Positions 48,125-60,800 of a stretch of DNA of 64,000 nt are shown here, piece after piece (the first letter of the stretch is position 1; each line of letters opens with the position of its first letter). The notes beneath the pieces were generated by a model. The model had not been told where the DNA came from, did no database searches, and saw only the letters and a program-made list of their open reading frames with translations. Source of the DNA: Pararge aegeria (taxonomy: Eukaryota > Arthropoda > Insecta > Lepidoptera > Nymphalidae). Where the stretch lies: positions 10,912,001-10,976,000 of the forward strand of contig NC_053187.1 in NCBI RefSeq assembly GCF_905163445.1. Reading direction: 5' to 3'. The position numbers were made by a program, and so were the translations under genes.

Positions 48125-48441
48125 GTGAAGCGGACCCTGTGGGTAGGACTCCGACTTCACTTTCGGGGGGCTGAGTTCGAATCCCAGCACGCAACTCTTA
48201 CTTTTCCAAGTTATGTGCGTTAGCAAGCAATTAAAATATCACTAGCTTCAACGGTAAAGGACAACTTCGTGCAGAAGCCTGCATGCCTGAGAGTTCTCCA
48301 TAATATGCTCGAAGTTGTGTGTCCACCAATCCACACTGAGCCAGGCGGACGTGGCGTACTACGGCCTTAACCCGTTCTTATTTTGGGAGGAGACTTTGCC
48401 CTCAGTGGACCCGTAATGGGTTGATATGATGATGATGATAA
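48125..48441 (+). mobile_element. SINE family 1 immediately before gene B start exon
   Basis: It runs from gtgaagcggaccctgtgggt to ccgtaatgggttgatatgat, then (GAT)n ending at about 48441, only about 20 bp before the acceptor at 48461. Nearly full length. Confidence 0.88.
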
Positions 48442-48461
48442 ATTGCCAATGTTTGTTGCAG

Positions 48462-48846
48462 CTAGGGTGGAGTCGCAGGTGGCACGTGAAGGGGGCGCTA
48501 GGGGCCGGGAGTGGTAATGGAGTTGGTAATACTGAAAGCGCGAGCCCAACTGAATCGTCTGGTGTCGGAGCGGCGCGCGAGCGCGGGCAAGGAGCGCGAG
48601 GCGCGCGCGGGCGGCGGCGGTGGCGCGCGGGCGGCGGGGCGCGAGCGCGGCATGGCGCCCGCCCGCCCCGCGCCGGCGACCGCCGCGCCCTGGCTCAACG
48701 CCACCCTAGCGTACAACCTGTCCCTCTCCCGCATCAACTCCACCCTGGACACGGACTACGAGCTGCTCAACGGCAACTCCAGCGACGACCACGACAACCA
48801 TTGGTTCTGCGCCAAGTGGACTAGCGCCCAGCAAGATCTCTTTCAG
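48462..48846 (+). CDS. Popdc: gene B exon with start codon and glycosylated N-terminus
   Basis: The acceptor is tttgttgcag|CTAGGG; the donor is TTTCAG|GTACCG, phase 0. Coding starts at ATG 48517 (G at -3 and +4) after an in-frame TAG at 48499. The first 45 residues form a low-complexity Ala/Gly/Arg/Glu stretch from very GC-rich DNA. The next ATG (48652) starts MAPARPAPATAAPWLNATLA, which resembles a more usual POPDC N-terminus. Four N-glycosylation sequons precede the first membrane segment. A SINE ends about 20 bp before the exon, and a Helitron fragment begins about 22 bp after it. Confidence 0.9.
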
Positions 48847-51800
48847 GTACCGATATCTCTATTACCACTAGCTGTTACCCGCCATTTCGTCCGCGTTTAT
48901 TTTGAGTTTTTAAAAATCCCGCAGGAATTTTCCATTGTTAAGATGTATCTAATGCAAATACTGAGCGGATAAGCGGTCAAATGAAAGAATAATTAAAAAA
49001 AAATCTTGAGAGGAGCTTTTACTGGTTAAATGTTATCATAAGTCCATCTCCAGAATGCTAGCTACATGTGAACCTTTCATCAAGGACAGACACACATGCA
49101 ACCAGGCATTTATGAGTTGGATTAAGACGTATAAGCAACTACCGTCCATTTAACTATACCTACAAGGAAACCGTTGCTTTACGAAATTAAATCTAACACA
49201 AATGCCTCCTTAGCCTCCTTCTCGGGGAAGAAACGTGTTATAACGGTAAAAGAAAACATCGTGAGAAAACCTGTATTCCTTCGAATTCTCCATAATGTCC
49301 TTAGCAGTGATTGAAGTCTAGCATTCATATTTGTCCAGCGTTGTGCTATGGCCTCAACCGTTCCCTTCTTGTGAGAGGAAACTCGTGCCCTGTATTGAGA
49401 TGTTACTGGTATGATGATGATGATTCTTAGGTATTGTCCGCTGTTTAGGGTTTATAAAACCCCCACAGGAACTTTCTTACCTTAGTGTAAATAGGGTTTA
49501 GTTAGTTTGTTATTAAAGCTAATTTACGACGTTTACATTGTTTACATGAAGTGAGATAACAAAATGACCTAACATTTAAAATAACCTCTGTAAACATTAA
49601 TTCCAACGCGACATTTAAGAATGTTTTAATAAAACATAACCTAAACTAATTACTACACATGACATACCCGCGTGGAATAATGCCAAGCACCCTGGTCGCA
49701 TTTCCGTGCTGAACAATCAGACTAAGCCTCTGTGTAAAAAATGAGCCAGCCCTCTGTCACCAGGCGAGGCAATTAACCGCGCTTTAATATCTCGAACAAG
49801 TTTTTGGCACTAAGACTCCAAAAATTAACATTCATGACGTCAAAATGCAAAAATATGCCAGCTCTCAGTAGAGTTGTATAATATTATAGGTAGGTATACA
49901 GAAAATCGTCATTTTAATGAGTAAGTTACTTAGATATGCAATCTAGTCCTATACAAAATGTAGCAGAAAGTGTTCGCTTTTTAACATTTACGGAGGGTGT
50001 TGTAAATCATCATCATATCAACCCATCACCAGCCGACTACAGAGCATGGGTCTCCTACAGTGAGAAGGGTTAGGGCTTAGTCCACCACGCTGGCCAAGTA
50101 GGATTGGTGTTGAAACTATGAAATAAAAATAATAATATATATGTAAGTACATCCCTACTTAAAATAACATATTCCGTAACTTTGATTGCTTTTTTTGATA
50201 TTAAGCATGGGCGCATTGACTTTTTCATTAGCAAACTAACGAAAATAGGCTCCCAAATTTTTCTCGAAACTTATTCTTCACGAATACGACTGACAGCACA
50301 TTAAATATCAATGTGTTTCGGTTCACTAAAATAAACCGCGAAAACCGTTCATTTGCCGGACAAAAAAATAATGTGTTCACTAACTTAAAAATGCAAAGGT
50401 TTTGGGAACTGTTGAGCCTGATAAGAAATAACAGACACTATCGAATAAAATATGACAATGGATAATAAGGTAAAACTGTTAGGTATTGGATTATTCTGTA
50501 AGGAAATTTCAATAACTTTGGAGAGAAAGGATGGATTATGCAAAGGGGGCTAAGACACCATTAAGTATCAATAATACTCAATGTACTTAAAATAATTTTT
50601 TATCATTTCAAATAACATATAGTTCGGTTTGCATATAAAAGTAACCTAAAAAAAATGACGTGTGTGAATTTTTATTTTTAACATTATCGAGAACCATAAT
50701 TTTTTTAATGCATTGGATTCTATTTACACTTGGTACAGTTAATTCTTAAAATGCATTGATATCAGGAAGAGGTTTAAATACAAATGTTTTTTTTATTATA
50801 AATGCTGTATTACTCCATCATCGGCATACCCCATTTGGGATTAGACTTGTACTATATACTAATACACCGTTTTTAAATAAATAATACCAGAAAGCTCTTG
50901 CATTATTTATTTACTTAGCCTGTAGTTGTTTACATTAAAAGTAACAACTTTTGTTGTACGACTTTTAACTCGATAGTTAGTGAAAATTTTATATTCAATA
51001 TTTTACATAGATAGTCTACGTGCTACTACTATATAATGTAAAATCGGCAACAGAGTGGGAAGGTCATTGTCGAATCACTTTACAGAAATAACGTGATTTA
51101 TTAGTTTTTCTGTGTGTTATAAATTAATACTGAATTTCGAAAAGTCGTAGAACAAAAGTTGTTCAAAACAACAAGGCTGAGTGTTTCTGGAATTTGTTAT
51201 TTAACCCTGTATGAATAGGCGCATAATGATAAGATGTATATAATTTTGTTGGTTCTTAGGCTGCAAACCTTTGCTTCGCAATTGCATTTCTGGCACCCAA
51301 GAGTTTTAAGCAGAGCATATTGGTGCTGCGAGCGCTGGTTGCTGCAGGTGCAGTGCTCATGGGTATGTGGGCAGGCGCCGAGGTCTGCGCGCCAGACGTC
51401 CTAGCTTGGAGTCTCGGACTCGTCCTAGTCAACTCTATCCACACTGTTTTCCTAATAATAAGGTAAAAGAACTTACCATTATCCTCACCAACTTTTTCAA
51501 ATAGATAAAATGTATGATATCTAACATTAGTTTTATCTTACATATTTTTATAGTATCTCAGAGTCAGTCCTCTAGTTTACATTAGGGGCTATGCCTAAAT
51601 TACGTCTTACTATGCGGAAGGGGGTCAACGAAGTGTAATATCATGTCATAAGCGTCATGACGTCATAGTATGTAAAATCTTATCTACAACTCTTAAATTA
51701 TTTGACTTGTTATGTTTGAAGTTTTTTTTAATCGCTGATTTTGAAAAAAAAATTAAGTTTAAATATAAATATATATCTTTGAAGTTCTTTGTTAATTAAT

Positions 51801-54800
51801 GAGATTTAAAAACCTCGATTTGCAAAATATTTGGCTTCACATGAACAAGAAGGTGGATATAATTTGTGTGACGTAATTTATGGATGCCCAATATAGCATT
51901 TTGTATAGATACTCTAGACTAGATGATACGTCCCATTTAGATTTTATTATATTGCTTTAGATAATCTTACACATTTAGTCATGCAAATAGGACAATTAAG
52001 GGTTGTGTAGATGTCAAGATGTAGTTTCTAAGCAGCTTTAGTTTCGTGATCTGTTTTAAACTACATTTCCTCAGGTTTCTTCCACCGGCGTTGTCATTAG
52101 AGCTGACAGATTTGTACCTGAAACTGTTCAAGCCTCTGAAAGTGAATAAGAAGCACTTTCAGGAGTTAACGCGAGAAGCGAGGGTCATCAAACTTGAGCC
52201 GGGCGAGGCATACGCGGTTGAAGAAGTGACGCCGGCGGACGAAAGATTATCAATAATATTAAAGGGAAAGTATGTATTAACTTTCGCTTAGTCAATACCT
52301 TCTCCATAAGTTACATTTTACAGAAGCAACAGGTTTTAAAATGGGCGCTGGCCCAAAAGTGTATTAAAAATCTTATCTAATACTGTGATTGTCCGATGTT
52401 AATACTGGATATTGCAGCGGTGTATGTCGAATTACCTAGCAGATAAAAATGGCCTGATGCTGATCAAATCCACAGGTCAAATAGGTTTAGAAGGCCAAAG
52501 CTACAATCACAGCATTCGTGTTTTATTTAATTACTAGCCAAAAAGTCGTAGTACAATTTGAAAATATTGAATTGAAAATAAATTGTTTTTAATAAACGAA
52601 ATGCATCCTCCAACATCCAAATTATATCGCCCATTCACAGTAAGTACTAAACACATTTTTTTTATTTAATTACATATAAGTATTATTACTAGAATGACGT
52701 ACAACATAGTGTAAACAATTTTTCACTGCAATCTAATAGAACGAATAGATGATTAGATTAGAAAACAATTTGATTTTAGATACTAGGTTTGCATAGAGGA
52801 TTTCACTTAATTGGTTTGGCCTACATAATATGCTATCCTTTTAGGTAAGGTTCAATATATTTAATGTACTTAGATCGGACCACAACCATCAATTTTCCAA
52901 CCTCGCCCCTAGGGGATACAAGAACGAAGTGTAGTAGGTACGTCATTTCGGATTACACGTCGGTATTTGGATATACATGTATGAATATGTTGGTTACATA
53001 TCTTGTAAATATTAGAGATACTTTAAGTTTTTGACGTTTCAAAAGTGCTAGGCCTACTTGAAATAAATGAATTTTGAATTTGAATTGCGTGGAACCAGTT
53101 CTGATTGAAAGTTATGAAAACATATAAGTTACTTGTAAAGAGAGGCTACAATTTATACAAATTGGTTCAATATAGTAGGTAAAGGTAAGAGTCAGATATG
53201 AGTATTAAATGTAACATGAAATACCAGTAACATACATGTAAAATAATAATGAAACTATGTGTAAGAACAAAAAACTTAAAATTGTTACCAATTTTGTTGT
53301 CAAACTGTGTTCAGTCAATTTCTGTTGTCTAAAACATTTCGAAGGCATAAAGAACAATTATGCAACCTTCGCAAAGATGTAGCGAGTAGCGGCATTTTGC
53401 TGCACGTTACTTATAATAGGCAAAGCAAGCAATTTTCTTCACCCACGCAAGTCGGCTCGCGGTCAGAATCCATTTTGCTATAAGTTCGTTCGACGCTGTC
53501 TGGAATTTTGATGCCGTCGCTTGAGCTTGTGTGCCAACCATTTGTTTTACGGGTTCAATCCAATATTGTGTGTACATGCCAAAGAAATGTTACATCACTT
53601 GCAGTTATGAATATGCAATTTATTAGCTGACTATTTCGCGTGACATAAAGCTATATATATATGAATGTATTAATTTAAAAGCTAACAAATTCGATAGGTA
53701 TCTTACAACCCTACTTTCTACATATAAAATTTCTGTGATTTTCTTTGTGCTTTAATGAGTCATAAAGTATAACATACGGTTCAATAAACCTAGAAAACAA
53801 AACGTGCCTTGCATTCGCAATGTCGGGACTTGGAATTTCTTGGAATACCCGAAGTTTAAGACGTAATAGTTCTGGGATGGTAGAGTCATAAAGTGTGATA
53901 TACTCGTATACGTTAAAGTATTTCGCATGCATCCTCTAATAGAAATATTTTCTCTTCCGATAGGATGCGAGTGAGTTGTGATGAAACGCTCCTTCATTAT
54001 ATACAACCTTATCAGTTCGTTGATTCACCAGAGTGGGAAGCGAATCGTGAACAGTCGGACGACGTCTTCCAGGTAACATATATATATTTATTTTTTCTAA
54101 GCCCTTTTTTTACTTGCCTTTCAATTTTTTTCATCTTTATTTAGGGCTTCTCTTAAGAGCTGAGGTCTAAACTGTACTGCAAAAAATGCTTGTATCTTTA
54201 ACCAACTAGGTACCAACCAACCAACTATGTTTTTTCATCACATAAATCGCGTTAGCATAAAAGCACTTTACTATAAAACCACTAACAAAAGCACTTAACT
54301 AATTACAAAAACACCACCAGTAGGCTTTAGGTGAACAAAAATAGCAAAATGGAAAATGATGAAAAAACCTTTGCAGTGCAAGTGATTTTTTTTCAGTTCT
54401 TAGTAACTGTCTTAACCGACACAGCAAACATGCTGAATAATTTTGGGATCACACCGTACCTATAATTGTACTGTAAGCCAAAGTTTTTTTCAATTTTAGT
54501 GTATACCCAGATGAAAGTTATTTATTTATTTCTTTCTTTCTTAATGTGTCCGACTCGCCTATGGCCACGGCAAGATGACAAAGACGAACCAAATACCAGA
54601 CTGCACCTTTTCAATCGTCTTTTTTTATACACTAGCAAATACAGTTCACCTATATATATATATATATATATATTTACAGCCTCAGACGCTTCCGTCATCT
54701 GCCCTAATTAAAAAGGTTGACCCCGATTTTAGGAATAAGTTGAGAAAGAACAAACCTACTAAAATATTTATTTTAATAATATAATAATAATATGATGATA

Positions 54801-57800
54801 CTCGTACATACAAGCATCGCCATGTCACGCGATTTTCTAATAAAATTATCCTTTTTCACTCCTTGTCATACTTTATCACCATTACGTGAACCCCAAAGAG
54901 CATATTATCTGACAGCGTAATGCTAAAAGGATATTAAAGTACCAGGAGTATTATACATTATGTTAAATTCATATTTATTATCAAGCGACGACCTCTCTGT
55001 ACCACTGTAGTAGGTAAAAATACACAGACTTCATCTGCCCTTTTTAAACAGCATATTCCAACATATGGCATAGATAAAATGTAAAGAGAAATTACTGAAA
55101 TACGATCAAGGCTTCGCTATGTCACGCAATATCCTAATAATATTAACCTTTTTCTTTTCTTGTCCTACTTTATCACCATAACGTGAAGCCCAAAGTGCAT
55201 ATTATCCTACAATGTAATGCAAGGGATATTAAAGTATCATAAGTATTAGAATACAATCATATTTAGTTTCAAGCGACGGGCTCCCTATGGACATGTGGTG
55301 TGCACTAATGTTCGGACCGGGTCAATGTAATTTCTAAATAGCTTTCCCCTTTCAAATCACGGTTTAACATCCAACACCATTCATGTCCCTTTTTTTCAAT
55401 TTATTTTCTTATACATTTTAATCGGTACATCGGTTGACGTGATGATACTGATGACTGTGATAATTACATTTGTTGTCTTAAAACCAGAGTTACAAGGGTT
55501 TCGGGTCGAATCACTAAACAGACAATTTGAGCAGAAACCGTCTCCTATGTTAGATCTTGTATAAAAAATGTTACCCAGCCGATGCGACCCCAGTGTATTT
55601 CCTTTAATATAAAAGTCAATAAAAAAGCAATATGCGTTACACCCGGGTAATGACAAACCTCATTGAGATTCCGCACACGATTAACTGAAATAATTCCGGA
55701 GCAGGGCATGAATAATGCATGATGTTGGTGACGGGTGATTTATCAAAGGAAATAATTGGGATCACATCGAATTAGCTAAAGATTTTCTGTTGCGCACTAA
55801 AGAAATCTACCTATTCAAAATTATATATCTTTAGATTTATTGATTATTTAACACGTAACTAATTTAAACTGCATCCTGCTCAATTCCCAATGTACTGATA
55901 TGTTGGGCGTAGTCCTTTGTGGATGGTATAAAATAAATTAGTTGTACTAGCTAACTAGTCAGCTACAGTACAATCGATCATTTGCTAGCTAATAATGATA
56001 TGTAAAAAAAATCATATCCATATGTGTACCCATAAAATATTCTGAAGTACGCAATTATGCTCCTTCTTAACGGGTTGACAGATTAAAAGGATTATTCTTA
56101 TCTGTTCCCCTGCCCCCGACGAGGGAACAGATCAAAATATTTTTTCCGGTCTATTCTCCCGCTGTACCGTTCCGCTGACTAATGTATAGAGGGACAGATA
56201 GGAATAAGAAGTGATTTTATTTAACTTCGGGTCTCTTAGATAGTTCTTAGCTACAGTTAAAGCTGGTAGGTGTTACAATATTGTTACAGGAGGGCGGGAA
56301 GGGAATATAACCTTTAATCAATAGAAGAATAGAAAAGTATGACAATACAAACACAAAATTTGACAAATTGTGGCAAGAATCATAGACAAGTTGGGTTATA
56401 TGACTTATTAGATTAGGCGCTACTTACCTAGGCATTGCCTTGTTCGTCATTAGTGAAAACAGGCATAAGGCCACTGCGCTCGTATATATAAAAGTAAGTG
56501 ATTGGTTTCAGGTGACTGTGGTCGCGGAGGAGGTAAGCACGTGTGTCTGCTGGCCGCGCAGGCGTTTAGAGCGCGTACTGCGTCACCGCCCTGCACTCAA
56601 GGTCGTGCTCGACTGCCTCATAGGTCAGTCCCCTCATCTTGGCCTCAGCCTCAGATCTATAAAGCTCACTTAAGCCTTAGCTCTAAACTTCATTTTGTAG
56701 TTTAGTAGCAGTAAAGATTTTTGTGAAAGTGCTCGCTCGGGGATTGGGAAGTAAATATGCTTATTTCTGCTGTCAAGCAGTTTTGCTGTGCTCCGGTCTG
56801 AAGAGCGTGGTAGCCGTTGTAATTACAGGCTTCATGAGGCTTGACAACTACGCTACCAATCGATGGACAAAACGCGGCACGTTGTAGGACGTGTTTTTTG
56901 GGCCATTTACTTGGTCCGTCAATTATTACTATGAAAAAAAAATAGTTAAGGCCGTAATTTCATGAATATCCGATATAAGTTTTAAATCTTCAGTAGTAGT
57001 TGTGCCAGCATGTCGGAGGTACAACTACCATAAATATTTCTGTCGCAAAGCAGCATTGTTACAATGCTGTGTTCCAATCAGAAGGGCGTGGTTATCGGTG
57101 TAATTACAGGTGTCATGAGGCTTAACAACTACACTGTAGGTCGAGTTACCTAAACCCTTCCTTATTGTATGTTTTTTTTATAAAAATAAGTATCAGTATT
57201 CCTCATTTGATGACTGTTTTTTAATGAGCACCCAGAAATACTCACTTTCCCGGGATTTATACGTTCTTTCTAGGTGCCAAAAAAAAAAATATTATTAACA
57301 TACTCGTATAGTTACATTCTGTTGCGTCTTAAAGTTCCCTAATATCGGTTATTTACAGCATTGGGTGATTGTAAAACTTTCTTCGAGTCCAGATTTCATG
57401 AAATAGACGTCTAAAAAAACCTAGAATACCTTTTAAGAGTGTAATAAATACTAAAGCTCAACTCTCGTCGGTCAGTCCCCTCTCCTTAGTCTGAGACCTA
57501 TAAAGCGCGCTTAGTCTCAGCTCAGACTTTACTTTAGATTATAAAGCTATCTAGTAGTACTGAGGGCAAGTATAGCGCGCTTAAGTTTAACATTGAACAT
57601 TAAAACAGGTTGGGCAACCAGATAATCAGCACGGTCTACTAACATTTTTATTTTGAACTAGCTAATTCACGCGGTTCCACCTGCACTAACTAAGATCATA
57701 ACAAATAATCGCAAAACTAATTCGGTATTGTTATACTTTGAAAGCGCTCTGAATTTCAACGTAATTCCACGTCCCACAAGGCCCTTAAAATTAAACATTA

Positions 57801-60800
57801 AATATAAGTCTATTGTTATATCATATTTTATGATATAAATCGATCGCGACTCAGACCAGTCGAATCTTTAATTATTTTTATCATAAGGGAAATACAAATA
57901 ACTCGTGTGAGCATGGGGTGTGTTCCCAATTTAAACATAATTCTTTTCATATCGATTGTGAGGAAAAATAATGACATGAGAAAAAAAATCAAAATATTTC
58001 TAAAGAAAATTTCAGTTTTTTTCATTGCGTTACTTCATACCATATTTGTTATTTTTTGAACTGTCCCCTGTCTTGTCCTGATTCTGGTTTCAGGACAGGC
58101 AAATATTGTTATACAACAGTCATATAACAATATTTGTTATTAGGTACTTAACTTCTTCTTCTTCTTTTCCTTCTTTGGCTTTTAGGTGTGCCAAATCAGC
58201 ACTTAATATAAAAAAAAATATATATAATTACATCACTATACTTTTTATTGTTGATAGTCAATTCGTTTATGGGTTCTAATAAAAATAGCCCATAGCCTAA
58301 ATGACTGCGGACTATGGCATTGTATAGAAGTTTTTGAGTAAATGGGGGGAACCCCACCACACCCCTGATAAAGCCCGGAAGATATTGATATTCTTTTCGC
58401 ATTTTCGGAGAATGTATTCTATGTCAGCAATCCTATTTAATCTACTGTCCAAAACATACAAAGAAATATTAATAATTTAAAATTTGTAAGCAAATGGAAT
58501 CTGTTGATCTTCATAGACAATAATGGGCTGCGGTATTTGCCATTTTGTTGTGAACATGTTTGCCTTTCACTTAGCTATTGACAACGAAAGCCCATGATCT
58601 GATAGCCATTGGCCTAGATCATACAAAGCAGAGTTTAAAGAAACAGAAGTTTCATCCATGAAGTTGGAACTAGAATAAATTGCAATATTGCCAGCTTACT
58701 GTAAAATGCTACAGAATCTGTTGACGGAAAATTCAAGGTCATAAGTGTAAATGTTATAAAGAAGGGGGACTAAGGACAGAGCCTTGAGGAAGGCATTTCC
58801 AGGTACTTATCTTAATCTAATGGGTAGTGTTTTTTTATTATTTATTAAATATTGATTAAAATATACGAAGCTATACTCAAGAGAAAATATTTTATAGTTT
58901 CACTGCGTTGTATTGTATTCGAAATGGGAATATGATGTTGTTTTTTTGTCTGCAATTTCCCAATAATTATGAACTAAGAAGAACTGTAAAATATTTTTTA
59001 GTCATTTAACCAGGCTAAATTTTAATGTAAATTATTTTGATTTAATATTAAAACTTTAAATGCGTTTATTATAATATTTAATAAAGCATAAACTAAACCG
59101 TTTATTTTGTCTATGTGCCTACAACATTGTGTACGTAGATTGTCTTTTCAAAAAATACATACGGCTTAATAAGCTGTTTGGCAATGATCTTTGCGTGTCC
59201 TAAAAAGTCAAAATGAAAAAACAACAACAACAAGATATTGTAAACGATTTTGACTCCCTTGAATGGCGGTTTTGACTCGTCATTTTAAATATTTTACCAC
59301 GTGCGGTAATGAGGTGTTTTCCACCCGCAGTTTAGATAAAGAACCCCAGTTTTCCGAACATTAGATAATTAGATATGAAAAAGAGTGTTACTAAAAAGTC
59401 ATAAGGCTAGATTGTGATTTTAATAAAATATCACGTAGAAGAATTGGGGTACTTTATGGAAAGCAAAAACCTTTGTAATTCCATTCGAGGTTTTATACCA
59501 CAATCTATAATTTATTTTAGTTTAGTACATCAATAAGTTGGACTGATAGATACGTATCGCTGGGAGTAATGGAATAATAAGTACTGGTTGAAGGAATGGA
59601 CACTAAATATTGAATAAGTCTATACAGGGTGGGGTGATGTGAGTGTCTGTAAAGTACCGTATTTTATGATGTTCTACCCAATTACGTCGCCCCCATTCGG
59701 GAGATTAAATAAATGGGATGTCACTTATCGATTGTAGTATTTTAACTGGGTCTTTATTAATTTACAGTTTATTTTTTTTTTATTACTGGAGTAGCTATAA
59801 TTTATTAGATTCCTCTTCACTAGAGCAGACATGAAATAATTTAGACATTTTAAATTCTCAACTTGACCAGAGCTGGGTTTTAAGTCTGGGACATGCCGCT
59901 AATAACACAAATGCAGTCACCGCTGATTGAGAGTTGTACAGGACCTCTCGACGTCGGCGGCACGGCACGTCTTTGCTACTATAGTGGTAACGAGCCATGG
60001 CCAAATACTCCCACCAGACCAGACGAAAATTCCGAAATTATAAAATTGATCAAAACCTCCCACTTATAAGACCACAGCGCTAACCACTAGGCCAGGGAGG
60101 TCGTTAAAAGAAACATACCTGTAGGTATAATCTTAACGTTCCTGCTAATGAATTTCAGTCGCTCTCTATTTTCGATATTGATTTCTCCAAAAATAAATTT
60201 TTTTAGTGAACTTACTATGAACTTATGGGCATTAGTCATTTACCTTTCAACGGTACCCTCAATATATTTTATCGTCTCTTTTTGGAAAAGGCCCAAGTCT
60301 AAAGTTTTGCTATTGCGTAACTACTTTAGCTTCAAAAGATCTCGCACAACCCATTAAACAGACAATCGCTCTCAGATAAATGTTCAGAGTCTTAGCTATG
60401 GTGAAATTTATTGACATGGTTATATGAACGGTATTAGTTTAATTTTCTATCTATTTATAAACCGTATTGCCTAAGTTTAAAAAATGCAAAATAAATGTTG
60501 CGCATAAGAAATTTCCTAAAGAGAGTGTGAACTACACTTTTACTAAAAAATATGAATAGCTACTTACAGCTCTTTTGACCAAATGTCAAGTGAAACTGAT
60601 AATGAAGACCACGGATGGCGATACACAATAATAAGAATTACGAAGAAGAAATCAATTTGTGCTCTTCAGAATAAAGGAGCTGATGGTGATGTGACGGGAG
60701 AACTCCTCAAGTATTAACGCCCCTGCTTCAGGAAAAGCAATAGTTTGTAGAAAGTTATGAGCAGTTGACATTCGATTATTTTAACTTAGCTATGATTGCA

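Larger units (their letters stand above)
21349..48461 (+). other. 27-kb region, probable first intron of gene B or intergenic
   Basis: No coding exon is supported. It is filled with SINEs, Helitron fragments, two hAT-like elements, an RTE LINE fragment (41861-42635), LINE ends and hairpins, each listed separately. Long parts (for example 29.7-31, 34.1-39.2 and 44.5-48.1 kb) are AT-rich sequence with no structure I can name. Confidence 0.55.
48847..51259 (+). other. gene B intron 1 (coding)
   Basis: A Lep1/LINE-like fragment starts 22 bp after the donor (48869 to about 49000). Partial SINE-1 copies follow at 49213-49424 (+) and 50006-50118 (-). The rest is AT-rich with no feature seen. Confidence 0.75.
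54073..56511 (+). other. gene B intron 4
   Basis: It contains a short (TA)n run (54653-54673) and a diverged direct duplication of about 190 bp (54811-55002 and 55106-55292). No exon is recognised. Confidence 0.75.

Noticed and set aside
48498..48752. minus-strand ORF opposite the gene B start exon
   Set aside because: Shadow of the GC-rich coding exon on the + strand.
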